This document shows, piece after piece, positions 21,003 through 34,000 of a stretch of DNA of 64,000 bases. The position numbers and the translations under genes were made by a program. The notes below the pieces were generated by a model that worked only from the letters and a program-made list of their open reading frames with translations, did not search any database and had not been told where the DNA came from. Origin of the DNA: Areca catechu (Eukaryota > Streptophyta > Magnoliopsida > Arecales > Arecaceae); contig CM038052.1 of the NCBI GenBank assembly GCA_021397845.1, forward strand, positions 143,991,854-144,055,853, given 5' to 3'. Every line of letters begins with the position of its first letter. Positions within the stretch are counted from its first letter, which is position 1.

Positions 21003-22263
21003 TGGTGCGGACACCAGAGGCACCAGAATAAGACAGAGGCTTCTCAACCCTCTGTGGATTAATTAGCAGTATCTGAATCCATTTGTAATAAAGGCTTAGT
21101 CCATCTGAGTTGTTTTTTTATTACTTGAGTCATGTACTAGTCAGCTCATGTTGAGCTAGTCATCCTTCGGAGTTTAGTAATGTCAGTCCAAGTACAAGTG
21201 AAGACATGCCAGCCCAAGTACAAGTGAAGACCAACCAGTCCAAGTGGAGTCCAACCCAACTAGAAGCTTTGAAGACCATGGAAGGCCTAGGAGAAGAAAA
21301 TCAGAAGCCTGGAAGATAATTTCAAAACCTGAAGCCTTGGACCGTAGCCTGAAGCAGATTGGGCCAATCAGGGCCCAGGAGGAGAACCAAGGGGTACCAA
21401 GCTTATGCTCTCCACCCCTTGGTCAGCCACTAGGATCACCTCCCTTGGCCGACCGAGGCAAGTGAGAGAGGGAGGGAATTTAGGAATTTTTTCTACCTAG
21501 CCTACCATGTTTTCTAGCTAGAGTTTGATTTGGATTAGAAGTCCTATGTAAAGTCTCTTTTAACCTTACTTGGGGGCCAAGTCTATGAGTCTATTTAAGA
21601 GGCTCTAATCTCTTGTATCAAGACACTTTTTATCATGAAATACTATTGAAATTCTTCAATTGTTGTATGCTACCTACTATGTGCTAAAAGGGATTTTGTG
21701 TGAGCCCTTCTTCTTCCCGATGTTCTGCGCCCAGCCTCCAACCGCCATCCTGCACTCCAAACCCTAGCCACCCTCTTCAACAACCCCTTCCCCTTGCTAT
21801 TTTCCCTTTCTTACTTCATCTCTACTATGCTTTCTAACCCTTGGAAGGTTGTTTGCATGTCCCTCAACTCCGACAAATCCAACGACTCCAGCCGGGCCGC
21901 AATCGGACCACCGAGCAGAAAGCCGGGAATCCGCGGGTCTCTGGCTTGATTTTCTAGGCCACATCCGGAAGTGAGAGTGACTTCTTCGTATACGATCTAC
22001 ACCAGGTGCATCTACCATCGTCAGGTACAACCCCTCTGCTTGCCAGATGCTTTATTGTAGATGAACTGGCCCAACCGAGACTTCTCAGCCTTTGGCTATC
22101 CTCTTTCCTTTGCTTTTTAGGTCCTGTTATGCATGCTTTTAGTTTCTTAAATTCATATAGAACTCTTTACATCATTCCTTGGTCTGATCCTCAGGATTAA
22201 AACATATTCTTCCATATTTAAAATACAAAAAAATTAGTTGCATGCATATATAGTTCCGCATCA
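21003..22263 (+). repeat. Gypsy 1 5' LTR, 1261 bp
   Basis: Starts TGGTGCGGACACCAGAGGC and ends TATAGTTCCGCATCA, two bases before the PBS. Confidence 0.85.
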
Positions 22264-22265
22264 TT

Positions 22266-22277
22266 TGGTATCAGAGC
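22266..22277 (+). other. Primer binding site of Gypsy 1
   Basis: TGGTATCAGAGC followed by CTG, complementary to plant initiator-Met tRNA, two bases after the LTR. Confidence 0.9.
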
Positions 22278-23286
22278 CTGTTTGGGCTCAATTCTCTTTG
22301 GATATTCGGATCGGGTGCTTCATCATGGCCGTCCAAACATTGAAGACTAGTAGGGCTTCAAAACCCTCTTTCCAATTGATGGGATCTTCTATGGCGGTAG
22401 GGGTGCTGCTGTGAATTGACCCCTGAAGAAGAATACAGAGAGTTCCTTAGGTTTTTTTTTTTCATTTTTGGCCTTTCAATATATACCTGTCATTTTAATT
22501 GTTTCTACCTGCATAGAACTCATAGAATCCTAAAATTTATTTTGATGGGTTCCTCATAATTTAAATTAATTTTCAAAATTTTCTCAAGAATTATTTCGAT
22601 TTGTGGATTCTCTCCCAACCAAAATACTGCCTGAGAATAGTTCTGCTCTGTTTTGGCAGCAAAGCTGATTTCAGAAAGTTCAGGATTTTTTTAGTAAAAT
22701 CTTTGCATATCTATAATTTTAGCATATTTCCTGCATATTAGATCATAATATGTAATTATTTTTCTGTTTAAGAAAAAATCCCCCCCAAAAAAATATATAT
22801 TCAAAAATACCAAAACACCTAAACCCTAATTTGCATCTTCATCTGCCTGCCATCATTGCATAAATTACTTTAAAGGCACTTTCTATATGTTAGATAAGGG
22901 GAGGAGTTGATAACCTCTCCTTAGCCCAAAACCACATCCCTTGCATTCAGTCCCAAGCCTAATCTAAAATTAACTAGACTTAATTTGCCCTAGTGGGCTA
23001 GGGACATCCATCGGTCGGGTTCTGTCATTGTGGGATGACTAGTGCACCCAATTCATCTCCTATCACTGGATTATGGTGTCTAGGCAAGAGGTACATTGTC
23101 AAACGATCTAAGTAGATCAGTGGTTCCTTAATTGGGTCCCTACGAGAGCAGGGGGCCCCCCACCATCTCACCTCTTACCTGGCTAGATTGAATGATTAGG
23201 AGTTGAGTTGTGTGTAAGTTGAGTCAACCCATTCTGATTGGGCTCTAAATCTAGGCAGCTGTAGTTGAGTCAGTGTTGAGTCTTGC
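22278..23286 (+). other. Untranslated leader of Gypsy 1
   Basis: AT-rich leader of about 1 kb between PBS and gag. No protein-coding signal was seen. Confidence 0.6.
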
Positions 23287-24480
23287 ATGAGCACTAGATC
23301 AGGAGTATCATATCATCCACCATCTCCACCTTTGGCTAAACCCATGGATAAGCTGGAAGCCCAAATTAAAGCCCTTGTAGATCAAACGGCCCAGATGAAC
23401 CATAGGTTTGAACATATAGACAACCGACTAGGAAACCTAGAGGAGGCACATAGGCCTCATAGTGAGCCAGATCCAGAGTCACCTCCCCATCCTAGGAGAA
23501 CCCCTCACCGTGATCCTTACTATGAGACTAAACCTAGGAGGACCCCAAACCCTGATCCCTACTTTGAGGTTGAACCTAGGAGAGCCCATCGTCATGACCC
23601 AGTCCCAGAGGTTCATCCAAGGAGACCCAATCAGGACTTCATAGACTAGTAGGATAGAGCCTATAAGAACATAAGGTTAGAAGCCCCTACTTTTGATGGT
23701 TGTCATGATCCTAAGGACTATATAGATTGGGAGGGAGAAGTTGATCAATACTTTGAGTGGTATGATATGTCAGAGGAGCATAAGTTTAGATTTGCCAAGC
23801 TTAAGTTGGTCCATGAGGCCAGGTTATATTGGGCTAGTGTTGAGAGAACACTTAGACTAGGAGGTTATGATCCCATAGTCACCTGGAGGGCCATGAAGGG
23901 TAAGCTTAGAGGGAAATACATTTCACCCTCATATCGTTATGGCTTAATGGATTAGTGGCAGTGATTGAATCAGGATTGCAAGAGTGTAGATGAGTACATC
24001 AAAAATTTGATGAGTATTATATGCGATGTGACTTAAATGAGTCTGAGGATGTTGTCCTGTCTAGGTTAGGGCTGGACTGAGAGATGATATTAAGAGGGAG
24101 CTCTATATGAGAGAGGTTAGATACCTGGACCATGCCTACCAGATTGCTAGGGATTATGAGCGTTTCCAGAGAGGGCCTATCTATCATAAAACCCGAGCCC
24201 ACTAGATATCCTAGTCAGTATCCAGGAGCTAGCCAATCCTACCAGAGTTGACCCAGCACTAGCCGACCTAATCCGAGTCGACCCAATCTGAGTCACCCTG
24301 ACCCGAGTTGACCCCAGCCTAGTACTCCTTTGACCCATGAGATGATATAGGTAAATCTATAGAGGCCCACAGGAGTACCAATCTCCAGAAGACCTATTTT
24401 AAATATCAGAAATCAGGCCACTTTGCTAGCCAGTGCCCAGTTAGTGCCCTACACTTAGGTGAGCTAGAGGAAGAAGAGCC
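23287..24480 (+). pseudogene. Gypsy 1 gag, broken by stops
   Basis: Starts MSTRSGVSYHPPSPP, then a heptad-like stretch (MDKLEAQIKALVDQ, HIDNRLGNLEEA). A Pro/Arg/Asp-rich stretch follows, built of three ~51-bp direct repeats (RRTPxxDPYxExxP). TAG at about 23647 and TAG at about 23953 interrupt the frame. The capsid part, APTFDGCHDPKDYIDWEGEV, is typical of Gypsy gag. The knuckle near 24400 reads YFKYQKSGHFASQC: the first two Cys positions are lost, so it should not bind zinc. Confidence 0.8.
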
Positions 24481-24519
24481 TGAATCCGTAGCTGAACCTG
24501 AGGGAGAAATTTATGAGGT

Positions 24520-27500
24520 TGATGACCAGTTATTGGGCGAGTATGAAGGTGTGGAGGAGGAACCTGAGTCTGAGAACCTATTAGGAGTGGTTAGGTGCAT
24601 CTTAATCCAGACCCCAGTTAAGGAAAATTGGCATAGGACTAACATCCTACAGACCTTTGTTAAGGTAGGGGGTAAGGTACTTAAGATCATCATAGATGGT
24701 GGAAGTTGTGTCAATGCCGTCTCTGCCAGTACAGTCAAATCTTAGGATTGACCACAGTTCCCCATCCTAGCCCTTACAAAGTTTCTTGGGTAGATTCCAC
24801 CTCCATCTAGATCAAGTCTAGGTGCCAAATCTTAGTTAGACTGCAAACCTACGAGGAAAAGATTTGATGTGATGTCATCCCCATGGAAGTAAGTAGTATC
24901 ATTTTAGGTTGACCTTGGCTTTTTGATCATAATGCAACCTTGTTTGGTCGAACCAATGTTTGTGCTTTTAGCTACCATGGGAATAAGTTTGTTATCCACC
25001 CAACTCCACCTAGAGACCCAGTTAAGAGAGGTTCTAGTAGCCTTAAGGACAAGAAACCTGGAGTTAATCTGATTAAGGCTAAAGAGTTAGAGAGGGATAT
25101 TGTTGAGGGTAACCCTATTTGGATCTTGACCACCAAAGAAATACATGAGCCGACCCAAAAGGACCACCCTCCAGAAATTGCTGAGGCTCTCAAAGAATTT
25201 GAGGATGTCTTCTCTGATGATTTACCTGATCAATTACCACCCCTTAGGGACATCCAACATGTAATAGATCTAGTCCCAGGAGCCGCTTTATCGAACCTTC
25301 CTCACTATAGAATGAACCCTAGTGAGCATCAAGAATTACAGAAGCAAGTAGGAGAATTGCTTAGGAAGGGTTTCATTAGGGAGAGCTTGAGTCCATGTAC
25401 AGTCCCTGCTTTACTGACCCCTAGAAAAGATGGTACCTGGAGGATGTGTATAGACAGTAGAGCCATCAACAAAATAATTGTGAAGTATAGGTTTTCCATC
25501 CCGATTGGACGATATGTTAGACATGATGGCCGGAGTCAAAGTTTTCTCAAAGATAGACCTTAAGAGTGGCTATCATCAGGTTAGGATTAGCCTAGAGATA
25601 AGTGGAAGACTGCATTCAAGACTAAGGATGGCCTGTTTAAGTGAGTTGTGATGCCTTTCGGACTTTCCAATGCACCAAGTACATTTATGAGGATTATGAC
25701 CCAGGTCTTGAAAGAATATACTGGAAAATTTGTGATGGTTTACTTTGATGACATCTTGATTTATAGCAGGACTAAAAAGGACCACCTTGGTCATCTGAGA
25801 TTAGTATGCCAGACCCTTAGGGAGAATAGCCTTTATGCCAACTTTAAAAAATGTGAGTTCATGACACATAGGATTATCTTTCTAGGTTTTGTTGTCATCC
25901 TTGAGGGAGTTTCTGCAGATCCTGAAAGGGTTAGGATAATTGTTGAGTGGCCTATACCCACTAGTATCCATGATGTGCATAGTTTCCATGGCCTAGCAAC
26001 CTTTTATAGAAGATTTATTAGAGGTTTTAGTACAGTCATCGCACCTATAACTGATTGCATTAGGAAGGGTACATTTGAGTGGACCAAAGCAGTTGATAAG
26101 GCCTTCCTAGAGCTTAAGGATAAGATGACCCATGCACCCATCCTTAGATTACCTGATTTTACTAAGGTGTTTGAGGTCACTTGCGATGCCTCGGGAGTAG
26201 GAATAGATGGGGTACTAAGTCAAGAAAATCACCCTGTAGCCTTCTTTAGTGAGAAGCTGAATGAGGCTAAACTTAAGTACTCTACCTATGACAAGAAATT
26301 TTATGCGGTAGTCCAGGCCCTTAGATATTGGAGACATTACCTTCTACCACAGGAGTTTGTCTTATTTTCTGACCATAAGGCACTCCGATTCCGAAACTCC
26401 CAAAAGAAACTTAACCCACAGCACGGTAAATGGATCGAGTACATTCAGGCCTATACCTTTGTCCTGAAATACCGTGTCGGAACAGACAATAAGGTAGCAG
26501 ATGCCCTTAGCCATAGGTCTTTGCTGTTAAGATCAGTCAGCACCCAAGTCATAAGGTTTGATAGGTTAAAGGATGAATATGAAACCTACTCAGACTTTGG
26601 AGATATTTACCAGACCCTCAGACTAGGACCATCCAGTATCCATAGTGAGTATACCATTCAGGATGGCTACCTTTTCCAAAACAATTGACTCTGTATACCT
26701 AGAACTTTCCTTAGAGAATTCCTAATTTGGGAGACCCATGCTGGAGGTTTATCTGATCACTTTGGTTGGAATAAAACCATCTTAGTGATAGAAGACCAGT
26801 TCTTTTGGCCAGGTTTGAAAAGGCATGTTGCTCAGATTGTAGCTAGGTGTAGAACTTGTGCTGTTGCAAAACAGCATAAGTAAAACACTGGTCTCTACAC
26901 ACCTTTACTAGTGCCTGATCGCCCTTGGTAGAACCTAAGTATGGACTTCGTGTTAGGATTACCTAAGACCCAGAAGAGACATGATTCTATCTTTGTAGTG
27001 ATCGATAGGTTCTCTAAGATGGCTCACTTCATCCCATGTTTCCAAACCTTTGACGCGTCTAGAGTAGCCAAGTTTTTCTTAGACAATGTGGTTAGACTCC
27101 ATGGCCTACCCAAGACCATCATATCTGATAGGGATGTTAGGTTCACCAGTTATTTTTGGAAAACATTGTGGCACCTGTTAGGGACCAAGCTTAAGTTTTC
27201 TACAGCCTACCACCCCCAAACAGATGGCCAAACCGAAGTGGTGAACCATAGTTTAGGAAACCTCCTTAGATGCCTGGGAGGAGAACACATTGGAACTTGG
27301 GATCTATTATTACCTAAAGCAGAGTTCGCCTACAATAGCTCAGTGAATAGGACAACGGGCAAGAGTCATTTTGAGATAGTCCATGGTTACAGGCCTAATC
27401 GCCCCATTGATCTGATTCCTTTACATGTTCATGCACGAGTCTCAGAGTCTACAGAATCATTCACACAGCATATTAGAGACTTGCATAAGGACATTAGCCA

Positions 27501-28060
27501 AAAAATAAACCTAAGCAATGAAACATATAAGAAACTGGCTAATTCTTGAAGAAGGGTCAAGGAATTGATGTAGGGGATTCTATCATGATTGGGCTTAGGC
27601 CTGAGCAGTTCCCACCCGAAACTGTTAAGAAGCTTCATGCTCGCAGAGTCGGACCTTTTAAGGTGATAGAGAGAGTTGGACCAAATGCCTATGTGTTAGA
27701 TTTGCCTTCGGATTTGGGCATCAGTTCTACCTTCAATATCGCAGACCTGGTTGAGTATAGAAAACTGACAGTGATACCTAGTGAGGCCTTTGGACCTATT
27801 CCTTCCATTGAGAGTGACCTTAACCTAGAGTGTCCACCAATAAATTGGCCTGAGAGAGGAGAACGGATCGAGCGTATCCTGGACGATCAAGCCATAACGA
27901 CCCGGGGCCATGGCTTTCAACGCTACCTGGTCCAATGGCAAGGTCGGCTAGAGTCGGACGATTCATGAATTTCTTGAGAGGACTTCCAGCACCTCAACCC
28001 AGACCTCCTTGAGATTTATATGAGCCAGCCTGATTTTCACTTGATAGGGTCAAGTTCCTC
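24520..28060 (+). pseudogene. Gypsy 1 pol: protease, RT, RNase H, integrase, chromodomain
   Basis: Protease near 24670-24740 has IIIDGGSCVNAVS. RT begins near 25300 (NLPHYRMNPSEHQELQKQVG) and includes KDGTWRMCIDSRAIN, MPFGLSNAPSTFMR and the active-site YFDDILIYS. Two compensating single-base frameshifts lie between about 25500 and 25610. RNase H has FEVTCDASGVG and LYAVVQALRYWRHYL-like sequence. A TGA at about 26686 and a TAA near 26881 interrupt the zinc-binding part of integrase. The catalytic core at 26941-27549 is open and shows VVIDRFSKMAHF, ISDRDVRF and HPQTDGQTEVVN. The tail includes KLHARRVGPFKV and a chromodomain, ERILDDQAITTRGHGFQRYL then VQWQGR. Most of pol is readable, so damage is moderate. 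Confidence 0.85.
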
Positions 28061-28063
28061 CCA

Positions 28064-28075
28064 TCCCAGGAGAAT
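28064..28075 (+). other. Polypurine tract region of Gypsy 1
   Basis: TCCCAGGAGAAT immediately precedes the 3' LTR, the position expected for the plus-strand primer. Confidence 0.5.
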
Positions 28076-28759
28076 TGGTGCGGACACCAAAGGCACCAGA
28101 ATAAGACAGAGGCTTCTCAACCTTCTGTGGATTAATTAGCAGCATCTGAGTCCATTTGTAATAAAGGCTTAGTCCATCTGAGTTATTTTTTTATTACTTG
28201 AGTCCTGTACTAGTCAGCTCATGTTGAGCAAGTCATCCTTCAGAGTTCAGTACATGTCAGTCCAAGTACAAGTTAAGACATGCAACCCAAGTACAAGTGA
28301 ACCAAGGGGCACCAAGCTTATGCTCACCACCCTTTGGTCAGCCACTAGGGTCACCTCCCTTGGCTGACCAAGGCAAGTGAGAGAGGGAGGAAATTTAGGG
28401 ATTTTTTCTACCTAGCCTACCATGTTTTCTAGCTAGAGTTTGATTTGGATTAAAAGTCCTATGTAAAGTCTCTTTTAACCTTACTTGGGGGCTAAGTCTA
28501 AGAGTTTATTTAAGAGGCTCTAATCTCTTGTATCAAGACACTTTTTATCATGAAATAATATTGAAATCTTCAATTGCTGTGTGCTACCTATTGTGTGCTA
28601 AAAGGGATTTCATGTGAGCCCTTCTTCTTCCTGGTGTTCTGCGCCCAACCTCCAGCCGCCATCCTGCTCTCCAAACCCTAGCCGCCCTCTTCAACAACCC
28701 CTTTCCCTTGTTGTTTTCCCTTTCTTACTTCATCCCTACTATGTTTTCTAACCCCTGGA
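28076..28759 (+). repeat. Gypsy 1 3' LTR, truncated at its right end
   Basis: Starts TGGTGCGGACACCAAAGGC and follows the 5' LTR until TTCTAACCCCTGG, then stops matching; about 420 bp of the LTR end is missing. It also lacks a 158-bp segment present in the 5' LTR (21229-21386). Confidence 0.8.
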
Positions 28760-28824
28760 TAAGCTTTGTACTATGAAATACTACATGGGAAAGGCCTCTT
28801 GCTACTACAACCAGCACACAAAAG
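28760..28824. other. 65-bp orphan segment between Gypsy 1 and Copia B
   Basis: This matches neither the Gypsy 1 LTR nor the Copia B LTR. It may be filler or the remainder of an older target. Confidence 0.4.
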
Positions 28825-30361
28825 TGTTGCCCAGACTGACAACCCAAGAGAGGGATGAATTATGTTTTCAAAAATTTAAGATAGATATGTGCTTTTAAAA
28901 ACGTATGCAATATATGAGCCAAGTATAGTGTGACATATAGAAGCTAAATAAAAAAGTAAAAAAGACAAACAATCACACAAACATAGTAGATTTTTAGTGG
29001 TTTGGAGCAGTTCTAGCTCCTATGTCTATTTCTCAAGGTTCACTTAGAATATTTACTATATTCTCACAATAATACAACCAGTTTATTTTCTTCTAGATTT
29101 ACAAAACAAAATCCAATACAATCATTTAGTTTCTAGGCTCACAAACAACCCAATTGGCTTTCCAAAACTGGCCAACAAAATCTTAAACGAATCCTAAGTT
29201 TCAGCCCCTTACTGAAACTTGTAACCAATACAAATACCCAAAATAGAAAATAGAGCAACAAAAAAAATAAACTCCAAAAGAGCTGAATATTGCCAATAAA
29301 GCTTGACTTATAGTTGCTCAAAAGCTTCACAAATTGCTCTTCAATACTCTTCTTGTTCTATAGTTAATGCTTCAAGAGAGTAGGTGGGAAGAAGTGAAGC
29401 TTCTCTTAAGTTTTCAGGTGATAGCACTTATGTTTACAATGATTGTCAAGAAAGTTTTCAAGGAATGTCAAGGAATTATTTGTCTCTGACTTTAATCCAA
29501 GGTTTTATACTCTTTCAAATATTGTTTAATTGATTTAGAGTCTTTTCTACCCATTTATAGCCATTTGGAGTCAGAAAATAGCTATTAGAAGCCTTGAAAC
29601 TCGAAATCTGGATGTTCTAGAACTAGCCATTTTTATTCTATCAGAAGGGCTATGAGTTGGCTCGTGTCCTGAGGGAGTCGGCTCACCTGCATTGCTTCAA
29701 AAATCTAGCTTTCTATTCTCTAAGAAAGTTAGCTCACTTAGTGCTCAAGTTGGCTCTTTTGCCTGTGCCAAAGAATCAGCCTTTTTATTATTCTGAGAGA
29801 GTTAGCTCTTTGGTCTACAGGAGTCGGTTTGCTTGATAACTTGAAAATTTTGCTTTCTGTTCTTATGAGAGAGCTGGCTCTTATCATGTAGGATCTAGCT
29901 TACTTGTGTGCCAATATTGTGTGCCACTTCCAGAGTGTACCATAGTTAGCTCTTTCTTTTATGAGTTAGCTCTTCACTCCAAACTTGTATTCTAACTTCT
30001 ATTTTACTTACATTTAGGTACATTTAGGCTCTCAAAACATCTAAAAGACTTCCAATGGTACAAATAAACTTTCTAACCATACAAAGATCTCTTAAAGCAT
30101 CTAAAGACTTTTCAATGATACATAGGTATTTACCAACCATTCTAATGATACATAATGGCTTCCTATGATATAAGTGATCTCTCCAGGTATTTCAAGGAGT
30201 ACGTATGAACTCACAAACTATTTCAATGATTTAAAAGGCTTTTCATTGATGAATAGCCATTGAAAAGCTCTCTGCAAAAATATTATTAACCATTTGAAAA
30301 TGTTAGTATACTATTCATGCTCTAATATTTTGTAATCTTCAACATCATTTCAACATCAACA
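28825..30361 (-). repeat. Copia B 3' LTR, 1537 bp
   Basis: On the minus strand it starts TGTTGATGTTGAAATGATG and ends CTTGGGTTGTCAGTCTGGGC plus AACA. The ends match the A, D and E LTRs. It contains GAGCCGACTC / GAGTTGGCTC variants of their repeated motif. A minus-strand purine run, CATCAAAAAGAGAAATAT, just outside its start is the polypurine tract. Confidence 0.8.
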
Positions 30362-31247
30362 ATATTTCTCTTTTTGATGATGACAAAATATTGGGCATGA
30401 AGATTAAAAACTTGCAAAATAAAATGTATTTGAGCTTTATATATATGTATATGTAGAAACTTTATAGTATAAATGTATCATAGCTATAGAAGTATCAAAT
30501 TATTATAGTATCATGGTATATATAATGTATCAAAGTGGACTTTTTTATAGAATTTATTAGACCTTTGAAATTTACATATATTAGAGCTTATATATGATGT
30601 ATCAATAATGTATCACAGCACACTAAGTATTTTGCTTATGAATTTGTATTACTTATAATGGGATATATCAGAGTTTATGAATTTGTATCAGATCTAAAAA
30701 AGATGTATCAAGATTGTTTGAATATGTATCAAAGTATGAAGTGAGGAGTGCATTAGAATTTGTAAAGATTAAACGTACATCAAAACAATACTCCCCCTCA
30801 ATTTAAGCTTTTTTTGCATCTCTCTTAATTTCTTTTTGCTTTCTTTTCCATACTACTATCCTATTTTGAAAATACAATTTGAGTTTGTTCTCATTTCATA
30901 TTCTCTTCTTAATATGAATATAATTTTTAATCTTACATACTACTCCCTCTTTTTGTCATCATCAAATAGGATAAATGCATGGGGTAAAGTGTAAAAGGGT
31001 AATGCATTACAAACTCATTTATCAAACATAGGAAGTAAAAGTAATATCATTTCATTCATTCATATAAATTATTGATATATGGCACAAAAAGTGATACAAG
31101 GTATGTATCAAAACATAATATCAAAGTTTGCACAAAATATTCATTACAATACTAACATGAGCATGATACTGCATCAAAATATGGATCATAGTGATCTAGA
31201 CATACATATAGCCTAATACATAAAATCTAGATAGTATGGCCTAATGC
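30362..31247 (-). other. Non-coding 3' region of Copia B
   Basis: AT-rich, with many GTATCA/TGATAC words between about 30460 and 30750 and GAGGGGGAGTA-like purine runs on the minus strand. The position and purine content match the spacer between coding region and 3' LTR in SIRE-like elements. No coding is seen. Confidence 0.6.
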
Positions 31248-32892
31248 CTAATCACTATCATCCTTAAGATCAATAGTAGAAGGGGCATAAGTCCTAGAAG
31301 CAGAAGCAGAGTGTGGTGTGGGACTCCTAGTATTATGGGTCTGAGATGCAGGTCCAGTGGTAGGTGGACTAGGAAATCCAATACCGAGTTCTACTATGGA
31401 GAAAAGGGTGGTCTGGTAGCAGTAGTCTAGGGTGTAGGTCTAGGTGGCTGACTGGAAGTCTGACCAAAAGAAGACCTAAATGTAGTAAATCCTAAAAGGA
31501 TGGATTCTAGCTCAGACTTGATCCTGTAAATCCCCTGTTGGATAGATCCAATGACACAAGTCTACTCTTGAGCCAACTTGTCTGTGGTACCTCTCATCCT
31601 TCCAAAATTAGCTCTTAGATCATCCAAATCTCTACTCAAAACTCTGTCAGCTTTGTGTTTCCTCTCAATAACCTCGACTTTGAGAATAAGCTCTCTCAGG
31701 TCATCTCTCAGCACCTAATAATTGCATGAAACATCATGTCTTAGATCCTGACAACTATGAGAGACCTCCTATCTCAAATTTGAGAACATAGACTAACCCA
31801 AGTGGTCAAAGCATTGGCAAATTGTATGAACTACTTAGTAGAGATCCTAATATGCTAAAATGATGGTCCAGTAGAAGTAGGTGCAACCGGTGGAGTCCTA
31901 GGACTGATTGGCTGTGTAGGAATGTGCTTAGTTGAAGATCTAGTAGCCTATGCCGAGTCTAAAGGTTCTGCCTCATCATGTGTCTACTCATCATTAGCAT
32001 CATCATCATCATCCTTCTCTGAACTTTTAGACCTGGATGCTCTTTATCTTAACATATGATGTACCCATCTTTCATCCATCTTTAGGTAATCCATCTGGTG
32101 AAGTAACCTTTTGTTGTACCTATTAGTGTGTAGCAACCTCCTGGCATCCTCATTAGTACAATCTACTCCAAACTCTTGGAAGATCAAAGTAAGAACCGTC
32201 CCATAAGGTAGGCAAGGTCTCTCCTCTTGGCTGCCTCCTTGATCTGTGTCAATATCATAAATGAAAGATTTATGGGCTGACCCTCAATAAAATAATGCAT
32301 AAAAGGTATGTCCTTCTTGATCACTTTATCAAATTACTAGTCTTAGAAAAGAATATTTTGCTAACTATATTGTGTAAAAGCCTCGTCTTAACACTCAACT
32401 GGTCAGCTTGAAGATTTTTCAAGTTCCTAGCATTCTTATCTTCCAAAATCACCTTCAATTCATCCAACTTTCTTTCCAAGTGGTGAAAACATAAGCCATC
32501 TCTTAACATTTCTAGCAAATTAGCTAGTCTCCTCCATCTAACATAATCAACACTCCTTTAACCGTGGAGATAATAGATATGGCTCCCAATATCAAATTTT
32601 CAAAGAAATAATGGACAAGCATAGGGTATACAGCTACCTCCAAAGAACTAAAATGCTCCTAACCTTGTGCCCATATCCACTCTCTAATTTAGAAGTACTC
32701 TTGCTCCAAAAAGTCAAAATACACTTTTCTCCCAGTCGTGACCGATCGATTAACCATAGAAACAACTGGTTAAGGTTGAGCTAGAGGATCCACTGGGACC
32801 AGTTGGTCATTTCTCTTTTTTGTTTGCCTCTCAGTCGAAGATGTCACTCCCAATCTCTTTCTCTTGTAGGCTAGGGCTTCCTTGGGACCCAT
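31248..32892 (-). pseudogene. Third ORF of Copia B (plant transposon-protein-like domain), degenerate
   Basis: On the minus strand the ATG at 32892 begins MGPKEALAYKRKRLGVTSST, followed by a KR-rich stretch. The C-terminal end reads STIDLKDDSD before TAG at 31250-31248. In between, RLLHNIVSKIFFSKT (near 32370), HYFIEGQPINLSFMI and a LLHxNRYN-like stretch resemble the 'putative plant transposon protein' domain found in SIRE-like elements. A D/S/E-rich region and a charged heptad-like helix follow. Several stops and at least one net frameshift break it. Its location after pol corresponds to the extra, sometimes called envelope-like, ORF of SIRE elements; function is unknown. Confidence 0.6.
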
Positions 32893-34000
32893 TTTCTTTG
32901 GATTCACTAGGAAATAGTCCTAATAGTGGTCCTAGGGTTTTGGGAAATATTTAGAATGGTAAAAAGGATGCGAAGGCTCGAGGAAATTAGTGAAAGTGAC
33001 CTAAAAGTAAAGTTCCATCATGTTTTAAAAAACAAGGTTTCGAGCAAGTGAGTTAGCTCGCATAGTTGGTTCATTAGGCGTGAGTCAACTGGCGTAGGAT
33101 AGAAACTAAAAAATTGGAATTTTGAAGCCAAATTTAAAGGAATTCAAGATGGAGCTTTTCTAGGTTATAGATTATGCAGGAGTACACTTTAAAATGATAA
33201 GAATGAGATAAATTGGCCCAAGAGTTATTTTCTTTAATTTTATGGAAATTCTAGATAGCAGTGCTTAGAAAGGGTCACATAGATTTAATTTTAATTATTG
33301 AAAATCTATCTTCATTAAGAGGGTTAGTAAAAATGTCAGCTAATTATTTGTCCGTGCTAACAAAATTATAGTTCTATGCCACTATTTTATATATGATATC
33401 TAATAAAGTGATGTCTAATCTCTATGTGTTTGGTCCTTAAATGTTGTATAGGAGTTTTAGTTAAGTTGATAGCACTGATGTTATTAGATCTAATTAAAAT
33501 TTTAGTTTGTCTTTAGGTTGTTATTTAATGCAAAGCACTTAAGCACAACAACTCTCTATAGCTACTTATTATATCTCAGTAGTTGATAGTGCTATAGAGT
33601 TTTGTTTTTCTTGTTGTGCCATGAGATTAAGTTTGATCCTAAAAATTGATATGTACTACTAGTACTTTTTTATCAATTTTGTATCCACCATAATCATCAT
33701 TAGAGTAACCAATCAAATCAATTAAAGATTGCTTAGAGTAACATAATCCTAAATTAGATGTTCCTTTTAAGTATCTTATTAATTCTTTTGATAGCAAGTA
33801 TATATGATTCTTTAAGGTTTGATTGAAATCTAACATTTATACATACACTAAATAAGATATCAGGCCTCCTAGTAGTCAAATATAGCAAAGATCTAATCAT
33901 ATCTTGATATAGTTTTTGATCAATGCTATTGCCTTTTTCATCTTTATCAAGCTTGCAAGAGGGACTCATTAGTGTGCCAATTTCTTTTGTGGATTCCATC

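Larger units (their letters stand above)
21003..28759 (+). mobile_element. Gypsy 1: chromovirus (Ty3/Gypsy with chromodomain), 3' LTR truncated
   Basis: Order: 5' LTR, initiator-Met PBS, leader, gag, protease, RT, RNase H, integrase, chromodomain, polypurine tract and partial 3' LTR. It sits in the integrase of Copia A; the left flank is AAACT (20998-21002). The right flank is lost, so the TSD cannot be tested. The chromodomain makes it a chromovirus; the clade within them is not determined. Confidence 0.85.
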
